From contig MHCP01000028.1 of assembly GCA_001816655.1 (NCBI GenBank), forward strand, positions 1-64,000: a DNA stretch of 64,000 nucleotides, read 5' to 3'. The stretch comes from Candidatus Woykebacteria bacterium RBG_13_40_15. GTDB lineage: Bacteria; Patescibacteria; Microgenomatia; Woykebacterales; RBG-16-39-9b. Shown piece after piece: positions 57,470 to 64,000 of the stretch (positions within the stretch are counted from its first letter, which is position 1; every line of letters begins with the position of its first letter). The position numbers and the translations under genes were made by a program. Under the pieces are notes generated by a model that saw only the letters and a list, made by a program, of their open reading frames with translations, made no database searches and was not told the DNA's origin.

Positions 57470-57793
57470 TTACAGAAGTTTAAAGTGGATTATTTTCACA
57501 GGAGTTTGGCTAGAGACTTGCTTACCATAATATTTAGAATAGGTTTCAAACATTTCTTTTTCTGAAGGAAATTTTTCATGCCCTTCGAAATCTTCTGGAG
57601 TTAAATCTTTAAATGGTTTTTCGAAAACGTCCGTCAGCTTCGCCTTTGCAAAAGTCTCCCCAGTTTGTTTATTGATAAATTCGATTTCATCGCCAGTTTT
57701 TAGGTTCTTTTCATCAAAAAGCCGCCAGGTGTTAGTTTTCTCACCTGCCAAAATCGGCCCAACAAATTTTTCATCAAATTTCAATGTTTTCAT
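57470..57793 (-). CDS. ASCH-domain protein
   Basis: A 107-residue ASCH (PUA-like) domain: KFDEKFVGPILAGEKTNTWRLFDEKNLKTGDEIEF with the conserved KTxTxR-type segment. Relatives bind RNA or hydrolyse modified nucleosides. The promoter at 57803-57831 is near leaderless. Resident codon style. Confidence 0.85.
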   Translation of the reverse strand: MKTLKFDEKFVGPILAGEKTNTWRLFDEKNLKTGDEIEFINKQTGETFAKAKLTDVFEKPFKDLTPEDFEGHEKFPSEKEMFETYSKYYGKQVSSQTPVKIIHFKLL

Positions 57794-57802
57794 TGTTATT
57801 GG

Positions 57803-57831
57803 ATTTTATGATTTGGGGGTTTGATTGTCAA
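57803..57831 (-). promoter_or_regulatory. ASCH gene promoter
   Basis: TTGACA (57826-57831), 17-bp spacer, TAAAAT (57803-57808), minus strand. The -35 overlaps the T-run of the preceding terminator. Confidence 0.7.
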
Positions 57832-57842
57832 AAAGTGTTGGC

Positions 57843-57881
57843 GGCGGGCCTTTTGCGTCACGTACCACAATTTGGCCCGCC
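57843..57881 (-). terminator. Terminator of the 57950 cassette
   Basis: GGCGGGCC (57843-57850) pairs with GGCCCGCC (57874-57881); on the minus strand CACTTTTT follows. Confidence 0.75.
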
Positions 57882-57949
57882 TAAGTAGTGCTACGCTGAA
57901 AATCGTAGTACCCTCGATAAAACGCGCGAAGGTCCTGTTCCACCTCCGG

Positions 57950-58168
57950 TCAGCATTGATCAACTATCTCCCTACCGACCCTCCTCTCGACTTCCGCTCG
58001 GGCACGACGAAGAAGTTGAGACACTGGAGTAGCGGCGCTGAGAAAACAAGCCTGGAAGTAGCTGTAATCCTCCACCATCAACCTCCAGCCAGATTCCTCC
58101 TTAAGGAAAACCTCGTTTGGAGCAACGAGGTGGAAGACTGTTTGGCCTAACTTAAAGATATTTCTCAC
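57950..58168 (-). CDS. GC-rich orphan small protein
   Basis: A 72-residue protein, beta-rich then helical (FKLGQTVFHLVAPNEVFLKE; LLRRARAEVERRVGREIV). Family unknown. The start is GTG at 58168 with AAAGGAGGA upstream. A strong terminator follows about 70 bp after the stop. The 5' flank to 58309 has a CCGAAGGAC-type repeat and no gene. Confidence 0.5.
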   Translation of the reverse strand: MRNIFKLGQTVFHLVAPNEVFLKEESGWRLMVEDYSYFQACFLSAATPVSQLLRRARAEVERRVGREIVDQC

Positions 58169-58264
58169 GCCTCGCTCCTCCTTTCTTGAAGGAAATCATA
58201 TCACTTATAAAAATCAAAATCAACCGACTATGGGACAAATGGGTTAGGAAGTTTGTTGCTAGCA

Positions 58265-58296
58265 CCTCGAAGCCCTGAGTCAAACCGAAGGACAAA
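58265..58296. repeat. Dispersed CGAAG...CCGAAGGAC-type repeat
   Basis: CCTCGAAGCCCTGAGT followed by CAAACCGAAGGACAAAG; related to repeats at 33741 and 54161. Confidence 0.4.
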
Positions 58297-58309
58297 GTGG
58301 TGTCAAAAA

Positions 58310-59173
58310 CTAAACACTAAAAATCGACAGAAGCACAATTCCCGCCAAAGTCAACACTATCCCTACGACTTGTTGTTTTGTAATTTTATCTTTAAAAAAC
58401 AAAAAAGCCAAGATTATAAAAAGGGTTGGATTTGCCCCTGCAATCGGCGCAACGATGGTGACTAATCCTTTACTTATTCCAAAGAAGTAGCTAAATTCGG
58501 CAACACGAACAAGAGCCGTTGAAGCTACTAGTGGCACAAAAGCCCGGTTTTTAGTAGGAAGTTCCAGAGTAAATCCCCTCATTTTTATATATAAAAACAC
58601 TAAAGGAAAGAGCATTAAGGTAATATAATTGGGCCAAAACCAACCAACCTTACTAACTGGAATCTTTAACAACGCCATCCAAACGCCCCATGTCACCATT
58701 GTTACTAGTGCCAGGAAGGTTGCCCTATTTAAGAAGATGCCCTTGCTTCTAAGTTCGCTTAAATTAAGGCTCGAGAGAGTTACTCCGCCAAAAATGATAA
58801 GTATTGCGACCAGCTGTTTAACCGATACCGGCTCGTGAAGAAACAAAACAGAAACTAAAACTACCACAGCCGGAAACGATGAAGCAATTGTTCCAACCAC
58901 CGCTCTATTCCCTATTTTTAGTGCTTCGTAGTAAATAATAGTCCCAAGAAGTAAACCTGCTATCCCAATACCAATAATAAAAATTAAGAGGCCAAAAGTT
59001 AGATTACCAAGATTGCCTGGTGCAAAAGGTGCAAAAAAGGTTAATACTATAGAACTTAAAGCGAAACCCCAAAAAACTAGAGAGTATGTTTTAAGTCTCC
59101 TGGCAACTATAGCCTCGAGAAAGACTCCATTGCCCCAGGTGAAATAGGAAATTAGGCCAAAAATAATAGGCAT
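58310..59173 (-). CDS. EamA/DMT-family transporter
   Basis: A 287-residue membrane protein with ten helices in two EamA repeats (first FGLISYFTWGNGVFLEAIVA, second ATFLALVTMVTWGVWMALL). It exports or imports small metabolites; substrate unknown. The promoter TTGACA-17-TACAAT places the start codon at the transcription start. The 32-bp promoter is duplicated 285 bp upstream. Confidence 0.88.
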   Translation of the reverse strand: MPIIFGLISYFTWGNGVFLEAIVARRLKTYSLVFWGFALSSIVLTFFAPFAPGNLGNLTFGLLIFIIGIGIAGLLLGTIIYYEALKIGNRAVVGTIASSFPAVVVLVSVLFLHEPVSVKQLVAILIIFGGVTLSSLNLSELRSKGIFLNRATFLALVTMVTWGVWMALLKIPVSKVGWFWPNYITLMLFPLVFLYIKMRGFTLELPTKNRAFVPLVASTALVRVAEFSYFFGISKGLVTIVAPIAGANPTLFIILAFLFFKDKITKQQVVGIVLTLAGIVLLSIFSV

Positions 59174-59179
59174 CGGTTA

Positions 59180-59211
59180 GATTGTACGGTTAGGGAGTCT
59201 TGTTGTCAAAA
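59180..59211 (-). promoter_or_regulatory. Duplicated promoter, copy 1
   Basis: TTGACA (59204-59209), 17 bp, TACAAT (59181-59186), minus strand. 32 bp identical to 59466-59497 from the -10 to the A-run. Confidence 0.75.
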
Positions 59212-59215
59212 AAAC

Positions 59216-59458
59216 TTAGGGGTACTTTCCCAAAATCTCGTTTAACTTACCCAAAAGAGGAGTTCGCCAATCGTCAAGAAGTTGGGTTCGAATCAAAGAA
59301 ACCAGTTCCCGATCCGCTGGCGACAAATTTTTACTTTCGAGCTCTTTCACCTTTGCCAAAATCGCGTAATCCTCTTCTTTCGGCATCAGATAAGGTTTCT
59401 CGTCCTCTTCTGTTATCCCATATTTAATTCTCAACTTCTCTTTTTCTGCTTTTTCCAT
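59216..59458 (-). CDS. Small helical protein of unknown function
   Basis: An 80-residue charged protein (EKLRIKYGITEEDEKPYLMPKEEDYAIL) with no known domain; short helices and a C-terminal SLIRTQLLDDWRTPLLGKL. It lies between two copies of the same promoter. Cytosolic by composition. Confidence 0.55.
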   Translation of the reverse strand: MEKAEKEKLRIKYGITEEDEKPYLMPKEEDYAILAKVKELESKNLSPADRELVSLIRTQLLDDWRTPLLGKLNEILGKYP

Positions 59459-59465
59459 AGTCTAA

Positions 59466-59497
59466 ATTGTACGGTTAGGGAGTCTTGTTGTCAAAAA
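59466..59497 (-). promoter_or_regulatory. Duplicated promoter, copy 2
   Basis: TTGACA (59489-59494), 17 bp, TACAAT (59466-59471), minus strand; the ATG of the 80-aa gene is 7 nt beyond. Confidence 0.75.
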
Positions 59498-59505
59498 GGG
59501 AGGCT

Positions 59506-60018
59506 TTATTTCTTTATTTTCTTTTTAAGATTCTCAAGAACTGAGATATACTTTTTAATTTGGTCGTTATCCCACTCGAATTGACTCAAGGCAACTTGTT
59601 TTGCGATTCTACCCTCTTTGTAACCATTTAAAGTATTCCAAGCCATGTTATCGGTTGTATAAGTAAAAAAATTCAACATTGAATCCATATCAGTAATCTC
59701 CCCTGAATTTAAGAACTTGTACAGAAGCCCTCTTTGAAAAGCTTCCGATATAAAAAGTCTCTGAAGTTTATTAAATTTAAAAATAGTAAAAATGTTCTTA
59801 TCGTCGGCGGCAATTTGCCTCAACATTTTATCAAAATCTTCTTTGTACGCTTTCAAAAATTCAATGTTGAACTCGAATTCTTTTTTCAGACTAACTAGTA
59901 AATCATTTTCGTTCATATTTTTTCTCCAGCGCTCTGTTAAGTAAAAAAGGGTTAGGGAAAAAATAAAAGCTAGTATTGCTCCGACAAAAGTAGACGTAGC
60001 CTGTGTCCAAAAATTCAT
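59506..60018 (-). CDS. Single-TM helical protein of unknown function
   Basis: A 170-residue protein. A transmembrane helix (residues ~8-29) is followed by a basic stretch and a cytosolic helical domain (LVSLKKEFEFNIEFLKAYKEDF; QRGLLYKFLNSGEI). It resembles small membrane sensors found next to various enzymes, but no family is recognised. Ends in KKKIKK. Confidence 0.6.
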   Translation of the reverse strand: MNFWTQATSTFVGAILAFIFSLTLFYLTERWRKNMNENDLLVSLKKEFEFNIEFLKAYKEDFDKMLRQIAADDKNIFTIFKFNKLQRLFISEAFQRGLLYKFLNSGEITDMDSMLNFFTYTTDNMAWNTLNGYKEGRIAKQVALSQFEWDNDQIKKYISVLENLKKKIKK

Positions 60019-60054
60019 GAGAAAAGTATAGCACTTGGGGAGGAGGCGGGCAAA

Positions 60055-60516
60055 TTAGAGATTTAATTCCCTTCTCGATTGATCAGGAAAGTTTACTTCG
60101 TCAAAAAGGACGATTTGGCTTGGGACAACCTTGTAGAAATGGTGGTCTGTTACCCCCTCGACTATATCTTTTGGGGATAAGATAAATTTTGTTACAGTGG
60201 GAAACCTTTTGGCAAAAATCGCAAAGGCTTTGACTAGTTCAACACCTTTTACTTCGTGGCATTCTCCTTCAAACTGTAGCCCTCGTGTCTTATCGCCCAA
60301 AGTTTTGTGTGGTTTGACAATAGCACCGGCGACGTGAGGGTTTTTGGCAATTTCCAGGGAGTGGCGACGGTTAAAACGGGAAATAAAGTAGAGGTTGAAA
60401 GCACTATCGTAGGCAAACCAAACACTCGCTATCCAAGGTTTATTACCTTTGGCAGTAGCTATCTGCATTAAATTCGTTTCTTTCAAGTAATCTTTTATTA
60501 GTTTCTTCAAATCCAT
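60055..60516 (-). CDS. Pyridoxamine-phosphate-oxidase-like flavin protein
   Basis: A 153-residue split-barrel FMN-binding protein (MQIATAKGNKPWIASVWFAYD, then LYFISRFNRRHSLEIAKNPHVAGAI). It lacks clues to substrate. ATG 60516 is preferred to the open frame at 60594; a TAAAAT box ends 8 nt upstream with TTGCCC 17 bp before it. Confidence 0.82.
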   Translation of the reverse strand: MDLKKLIKDYLKETNLMQIATAKGNKPWIASVWFAYDSAFNLYFISRFNRRHSLEIAKNPHVAGAIVKPHKTLGDKTRGLQFEGECHEVKGVELVKAFAIFAKRFPTVTKFILSPKDIVEGVTDHHFYKVVPSQIVLFDEVNFPDQSRRELNL

Positions 60517-60572
60517 GGAAGTGATTTTATCACTGATAGAGGTGTTGGGCAAATTAAAGTATGGTGGGGGGG

Positions 60573-60588
60573 GGAGAAGCGCTTCTCC
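60573..60588. repeat. Perfect 16-bp palindrome next to a G9 run
   Basis: GGAGAAGC/GCTTCTCC, with nine Gs immediately before it. Non-coding. Confidence 0.5.
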
Positions 60589-60614
60589 ATTCACTCCTAC
60601 ACCCCCACCAGCGA

Positions 60615-60639
60615 GACGAAGGGCCTCTCATCCTTCGTC
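60615..60639 (-). terminator. Hairpin after the 60645 gene
   Basis: GACGAAGG (60615-60622) pairs with CCTTCGTC (60632-60639), 9-nt loop; no T-run. Confidence 0.45.
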
Positions 60640-60644
60640 CGCCT

Positions 60645-60917
60645 TCAAACCGGATTTTCTCTTCTCTGCTCCTCCCTCTCCAACCACCGCTGCGTGGCTG
60701 CTAACAGAAGGGAGAGAACGCCGTAGATCAGGAGTATCCCTATTCCACTCCAGGCAGGCCATTTCCCGAAAATAGGGGCGGCGAGATAGACGAGGATTGA
60801 GACTCCTACCCAGACAACTGTCCTCCAGCGTCCACGGAGCAGAAACGAAAGGGTCCCCGCTACACTAAGCAAGATTCGGTCCCAAATCGAAACACCCGCT
60901 CCTTCTTGCCAAATCAT
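60645..60917 (-). CDS. GC-rich orphan membrane protein
   Basis: A 90-residue protein with two or three hydrophobic helices (ILLSVAGTLSFLL; TVVWVGVSILVYLAAPIF; IGILLIYGVLSLLLA) and a basic-acidic C-terminus. AGGAGGTGA lies just before the ATG. Family unknown; codons GC-rich. Followed by a hairpin. Confidence 0.55.
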   Translation of the reverse strand: MIWQEGAGVSIWDRILLSVAGTLSFLLRGRWRTVVWVGVSILVYLAAPIFGKWPAWSGIGILLIYGVLSLLLAATQRWLEREEQRRENPV

Positions 60918-61019
60918 CTCTCACCTCCTAGTAAGATCTGAAAATAATAATACTGCAATATGAAAGCTAAAAACAAGTCTGCTTGATTGGTAAATTTGCG
61001 TAGAATGGAAATAGTCCAA

Positions 61020-61592
61020 TTAGAGGTATTTTAATCCGCTGCTTTCCAAAATCTCCCACTTACCGTCATTTTTCGCAGTCTTTACCCAACCATAATGATC
61101 AATATGAATTACGCCCCCTTGAAATCCAAGGCCAGCGCGGATTACTCCCATGTGGGTTAGAACTAATTTTGTCTTCTCTTTTCTCTGCCAGATTTTTTCG
61201 AACGCCCCCTTTACTCTTTTTACAAAATCATCCTCTTTCTCTGCCCCCTCAATATCTTGGAAAGATTCTATTTTCTTAACAAGCTCGGGGTATTTTTCTC
61301 TTGCCGCTTCTTTTGTCATACCGGAAAGTGCCCCGTAGCGATTCTTCTCACGCAAATCATTTTCAAAATCTAGCGAGACTCCCAGTTTTTGGGCAATTAT
61401 TGTCGCTGGATTTTTGGCGCGAAGATAGGGGCTCGCGATTACTATTTCAATTCCTTTTTCTTTAAAAGTTTCGGCAAAGCTTGCCGCATCCTTCAAACTT
61501 TTTTCAGTCGGCTCATGGTCAGCAGACCCACCATACAGATTTTCAACATCATCAAGAGCTTCCCCATGCCGAACCAGGTAAAGGATTTTCAT
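61020..61592 (-). CDS. Histidine phosphatase (phosphoglycerate mutase-like)
   Basis: A 190-residue branch-1 histidine phosphatase. Catalytic His is in LVRHGEALDD, with IASPYLRAKNPA and THMGVIRAGL as later motifs. Substrate unknown. Its ATG overlaps the hicA stop by 4 bp, so it is in the same transcript as hicBA. Confidence 0.88.
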   Translation of the reverse strand: MKILYLVRHGEALDDVENLYGGSADHEPTEKSLKDAASFAETFKEKGIEIVIASPYLRAKNPATIIAQKLGVSLDFENDLREKNRYGALSGMTKEAAREKYPELVKKIESFQDIEGAEKEDDFVKRVKGAFEKIWQRKEKTKLVLTHMGVIRAGLGFQGGVIHIDHYGWVKTAKNDGKWEILESSGLKYL

Positions 61593-61846
61593 CTCAAAAC
61601 CTTTATTATCTCTTCTCGGCTAAAGCCAAAACTTTCAATCTCCTTTACAAGATCTTCCCGAAACGATTTGTAGTAATCGCCATGCCAATACTGAATCATT
61701 ATGAAAGGCGGTTGAGGCTTCTTAGGTCTTCTTGTGGGATAAATTGCTTTCGCGTGACTTCCTTTTCCTTTACTTTTGTCAATTATAAACCCGAGCTTTT
61801 TTAAAGCTTTGAGAAGTTCTCTTGTACCAAAGGTGGGAGTTTCCAT
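61589..61846 (-). CDS. hicA: HicA-type mRNA interferase toxin
   Basis: An 85-residue toxin of the double-stranded-RNA-binding fold. TFGTRELLKALKKLGF precedes the catalytic-His loop KGKGSHAKAIYP. It should cleave mRNA independently of ribosomes. The ATG at 61846 lies 1 bp past the hicB stop; a GTG at 61864 would overlap. Translational coupling to the antitoxin is likely. Confidence 0.82.
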   Translation of the reverse strand: METPTFGTRELLKALKKLGFIIDKSKGKGSHAKAIYPTRRPKKPQPPFIMIQYWHGDYYKSFREDLVKEIESFGFSREEIIKVLR

Positions 61847-61847
61847 T

Positions 61848-62162
61848 TCAACAAGTGACCGCACATCTTCGATAGGCTTCTACGTTTGTGGTAGCAGAAA
61901 GTACTTTTGCGGCCTCGATTGATTCAAGTTTTCTAGCCTCGGGAATATAAAGGAGGGTTTCATCAATTTCCTTCCGGGGCACGTCGAAATAAGTAAGTAT
62001 AGCGTCGGTAATATTATCCGCAAGCTGAACAACACTAGCGGCCTGTGTATGACACCCTGGAAGTTCTGGAAAAGTAGCGTAAAAACCACCTTCCGGCACT
62101 CGTTGGATTTTAACCAGGACTCTTTTAGGTAGTTTGTACTTCTCGACAATATTTTTTGACAT
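61848..62162 (-). CDS. hicB: HicB-type antitoxin
   Basis: A 104-residue protein with the HicB partial RNase-H-fold motif GGFYATFPELPGCHTQ and a following helix (QLADNITDAILTYF). The usual C-terminal DNA-binding HTH or RHH is not evident, so autoregulation may rely on another factor. TATACT ends 8 nt before the ATG (leaderless). Order antitoxin-toxin. Confidence 0.82.
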   Translation of the reverse strand: MSKNIVEKYKLPKRVLVKIQRVPEGGFYATFPELPGCHTQAASVVQLADNITDAILTYFDVPRKEIDETLLYIPEARKLESIEAAKVLSATTNVEAYRRCAVTC

Positions 62163-62214
62163 AAAAACCTAGTATACCACCAGTATATAAGTTTTTTGAA
62201 TAGGCAAGCAAGAG

Positions 62215-62739
62215 TTATTTAATAATTTTGTAATACAGCTGGATTTCGTTTTTGGAGAGGTTTTTTACCTCGAGTAATTCCAGCTTTGTTTCAAAATCGC
62301 CCTCGGCAAAAAGGCGGATTCCTTTTCCGAAAATAACCGGTTCTATATCCAAATAAATTTCATTGACCAGCCCCTCTTTCAGAAAACTGGCATTCAACCC
62401 ACCTCCACCGCACACCATAATAGTTTCAAACCCTTGATTGCGAAGAATACCCAAGGCCTCGCGGGGTGATTTGGCGGTAAAAATAAACTCTGGATTGTGA
62501 ACTTGCAATGATGCGTCGTCTGTTACCACCACAGTTTTTATCTGGTTGAACTGAGATCTGTTAAATTCATCGTTCTTGAGCATAATTTCATAAGTCCGCC
62601 TGCCAATAATCATATTTCCCGCTTTCTTAATCATGCCACTATAACTTTCCCATTCCGTTTCAGTAACCCAGGTGGTGTCGTCATCTTCTTTGGCAATAAA
62701 CCCATTTACCGTCGGCGCCATGTAGAGAATTACTTTCAT
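62215..62739 (-). CDS. RibD C-terminal/dihydrofolate-reductase-fold protein
   Basis: A 174-residue reductase-like protein: MAPTVNGFIAKEDD start, MIIGRRTYEIM and VCGGGGLNASFLKEGLVNEIYL. Family members use NADPH; the true substrate is often unknown. No riboflavin genes are nearby. Its ATG overlaps the GNAT stop by 4 bp. Confidence 0.87.
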   Translation of the reverse strand: MKVILYMAPTVNGFIAKEDDDTTWVTETEWESYSGMIKKAGNMIIGRRTYEIMLKNDEFNRSQFNQIKTVVVTDDASLQVHNPEFIFTAKSPREALGILRNQGFETIMVCGGGGLNASFLKEGLVNEIYLDIEPVIFGKGIRLFAEGDFETKLELLEVKNLSKNEIQLYYKIIK

Positions 62740-63185
62740 TTCTTCCTCCCAGCCTTCAATCTGTAAACGTGGGTGTCTCTTTTTTCAAACCCAAGTGATT
62801 CATATAGACTGTGGGCAGCTAACCTATCGGGGGTGCTAGTTAGATCAATTGTCTCCACCGCTAGCTCCTCTACAAGAGCAATCGCTACTTTTGACAACTC
62901 CCTTCCAATTCCCTGCCTTCGAAAAGGCTCATCTACAACCACATCCTCAATAAACATCTTTTTTCTTGATGGAAAATGAAAAAAACCGCTCGTCAGCATC
63001 CCAACTAGCGCTTTGTCCCTGAAAGCAAGGAAAAGTCTCACATGAGGTTGCTCTGAAAGCTTTTTTAGCTCTTCTTTATTTATAGGCGTCAAATCCGGAT
63101 CAAGTTGGCAACGAAGGTTATTTATTTTTTCTAGCAAGGAATCGGTTATAAGTTCTGGTGATAAAACTTTAATTTCCATCGGCAT
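62736..63185 (-). CDS. GNAT acetyltransferase
   Basis: A 149-residue acetyltransferase. The acetyl-CoA motif is EPFRRQGIGRELSKVA, followed by the typical HSLYESLGFEKRDTHVYRL end. Acceptor unknown. It lies 7 bp after proS and overlaps the RibD-like gene by 4 bp. Confidence 0.88.
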   Translation of the reverse strand: MPMEIKVLSPELITDSLLEKINNLRCQLDPDLTPINKEELKKLSEQPHVRLFLAFRDKALVGMLTSGFFHFPSRKKMFIEDVVVDEPFRRQGIGRELSKVAIALVEELAVETIDLTSTPDRLAAHSLYESLGFEKRDTHVYRLKAGRKK

Positions 63186-63192
63186 TCGTTCT

Positions 63193-64000
63193 TTAAAGAG
63201 CAGAGATTTTTACTAACCTAGTTTCTTTTTCGTTTCTTTTCTTTACTTCAATCGATTCTTTTTCGATAGTTTTTTCAGAAACTACCCAACGCTGCGGTAT
63301 GCCAATCAGATCTGCATCTGCAAGCTTCACACCAGGACTTTCTTCCCGGTCGTCAAACAATACCTCAACACCTTTTTTGATTAATTTTTCGTAAACTTCG
63401 TTAGCTTTTTTAACAGCATCACTATTTGTTCCAATAGAAACCAGATGAATTTTGTACGGAGCAACTTCCTCTGGCCAAACTAGTCCAGCTTCGTCATTGC
63501 AAACTTCCGCAACAGTCCCCATTACTCTACCAATCCCAATTCCATAACAACCCATTATTATTGGTTTTTCCTTACCGTCTTTGTCAACAAAAGCAGCCCC
63601 CAAAGCTTGCGAATATTTTGTTCCAAGAGAAAACACCTGCCCCGCCTCAATAGCGCGTGTTTTTTCAAGTTTCTTTCCGCAATCCGAGCAAGTTTCTTTT
63701 ACTCCTTTTTCCGCCATATACTGTTCATTGATCGCGTAACCGCAAGGACAGAAATAAACGGTATCTTCTCCAACAGGGGCTGGGACTTGAAATTCATAGG
63801 TTACGTCTCCCCCAATAGCCCCACCTGGGGCCAAGGTAATTAAAACTTTCAGACCAAGTCTTGCAAAGATTTTTTCGTAGGCTTCAATTACTTTTTTAAA
63901 ATATTTATCAAAATCTTCTTTTGTTGCGTGAAATGAGTAGAGATCTTTCATAAAAAATTCACGAGTCCGAAGTAAACCGCCGGTCGCTCTCTGTTCATTA
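63193..64000 (-). CDS. proS: Prolyl-tRNA synthetase, 5' end beyond the window
   Basis: The frame is open to the window edge; the last codons read GLLRTREFFMKDLYSFHA, the conserved bacterial ProRS motif, so the gene starts outside. PIIMGCYGIGIGRVMG and the C-terminal anticodon-binding domain are present. Between VPAPVGEDT and AGQVFSLGTKY the ~180-residue editing INS domain is replaced by about 40 residues with CPCG...CSDC, a probable zinc knuckle. It would charge tRNA-Pro without cis editing of Ala-tRNA-Pro. Confidence 0.92.
   Translation of the reverse strand, partial: NEQRATGGLLRTREFFMKDLYSFHATKEDFDKYFKKVIEAYEKIFARLGLKVLITLAPGGAIGGDVTYEFQVPAPVGEDTVYFCPCGYAINEQYMAEKGVKETCSDCGKKLEKTRAIEAGQVFSLGTKYSQALGAAFVDKDGKEKPIIMGCYGIGIGRVMGTVAEVCNDEAGLVWPEEVAPYKIHLVSIGTNSDAVKKANEVYEKLIKKGVEVLFDDREESPGVKLADADLIGIPQRWVVSEKTIEKESIEVKKRNEKETRLVKISAL

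Noticed and set aside
1..64000. CRISPR array, rRNA operon, prophage or insertion sequence
   Set aside because: No regular spacer-repeat array, rRNA segment, transposase, integrase or phage structural gene was seen on either strand.

Overview
The window looks like a chromosomal segment of a Candidate Phyla Radiation bacterium (Patescibacteria, most like the Microgenomates group; lineage is an inference from gene content). The signs are a reduced, AT-rich core gene set, several universally conserved proteins that are visibly shortened (release factor 1, YchF, Mfd, ProRS), a TraG/VirB4-like ATPase next to low-complexity proteins, a cohesin/dockerin pair, and type IV pilus genes without a metabolic background. 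UGA is used as stop, so the code is standard.

Layout. 50-6528: Kef-type antiporter, RluD-like pseudouridine synthase, receiver protein, DksA-like protein, lgt, pepA, zinc-ribbon protein. 6604-9356: small membrane protein, efp and a GC-rich fakA-like gene. 9410-9615: one promoter, a broken tRNA-Leu carrying a palindromic insert, then an intact tRNA-Leu(CAA). 9737-16188: secreted glycosidase-like protein, dnaB, an MBL hydrolase, a surface protein, hisS. 16235-22655: an 882-aa Pro/Glu-rich membrane protein and a TraG/VirB4-like operon. 22745-24881: rpmE, prfA, prmC. 24815-30502: cohesin and dockerin proteins, HtrA and CtpA proteases, a biotinyl/lipoyl-like protein. 30541-32937: MutL-like protein and rpsF-ssb-rpsR. 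33244-34461: a T-box leader and two GC-rich genes. 34563-36736: a ychF remnant, small genes, intact ychF. 36733-42383: type IV pilus operon. 42433-45579: autoregulated TrpR-like gene, cysS, two GC-rich genes. 45943-54157: yqeY-recR-ybaB-dnaX, mfd, pth-ybeY-rpsU, HIT, PHP. 54416-58168: GC-rich ParB-like and orphan cassettes with a metallopeptidase and an ASCH gene between them. 58310-64000: transporter, small proteins, hicBA, RibD-like, GNAT, proS running off the edge.

Two gene styles are interleaved. The AT-rich resident genes often have a -10 hexamer ending 6-10 nt before the start codon (leaderless or nearly so) and no Shine-Dalgarno. About eleven GC-rich genes, most without recognisable relatives, have a strong Shine-Dalgarno (AAAGGAGG-like), and most sit in compact units closed by a strong hairpin. 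One of these units is headed by a complete T-box riboswitch, whose best specifier reading is UUC (Phe), although its only gene encodes a 119-aa zinc-ribbon protein.

Two dispersed repeat classes mark the chromosome: GC-rich palindromes that have entered a tRNA gene, the T-box linker, intergenic DNA and (in frame) the mfd coding sequence; and degenerate arrays with a 7-bp period, found in four intergenic gaps and once inside mfd.
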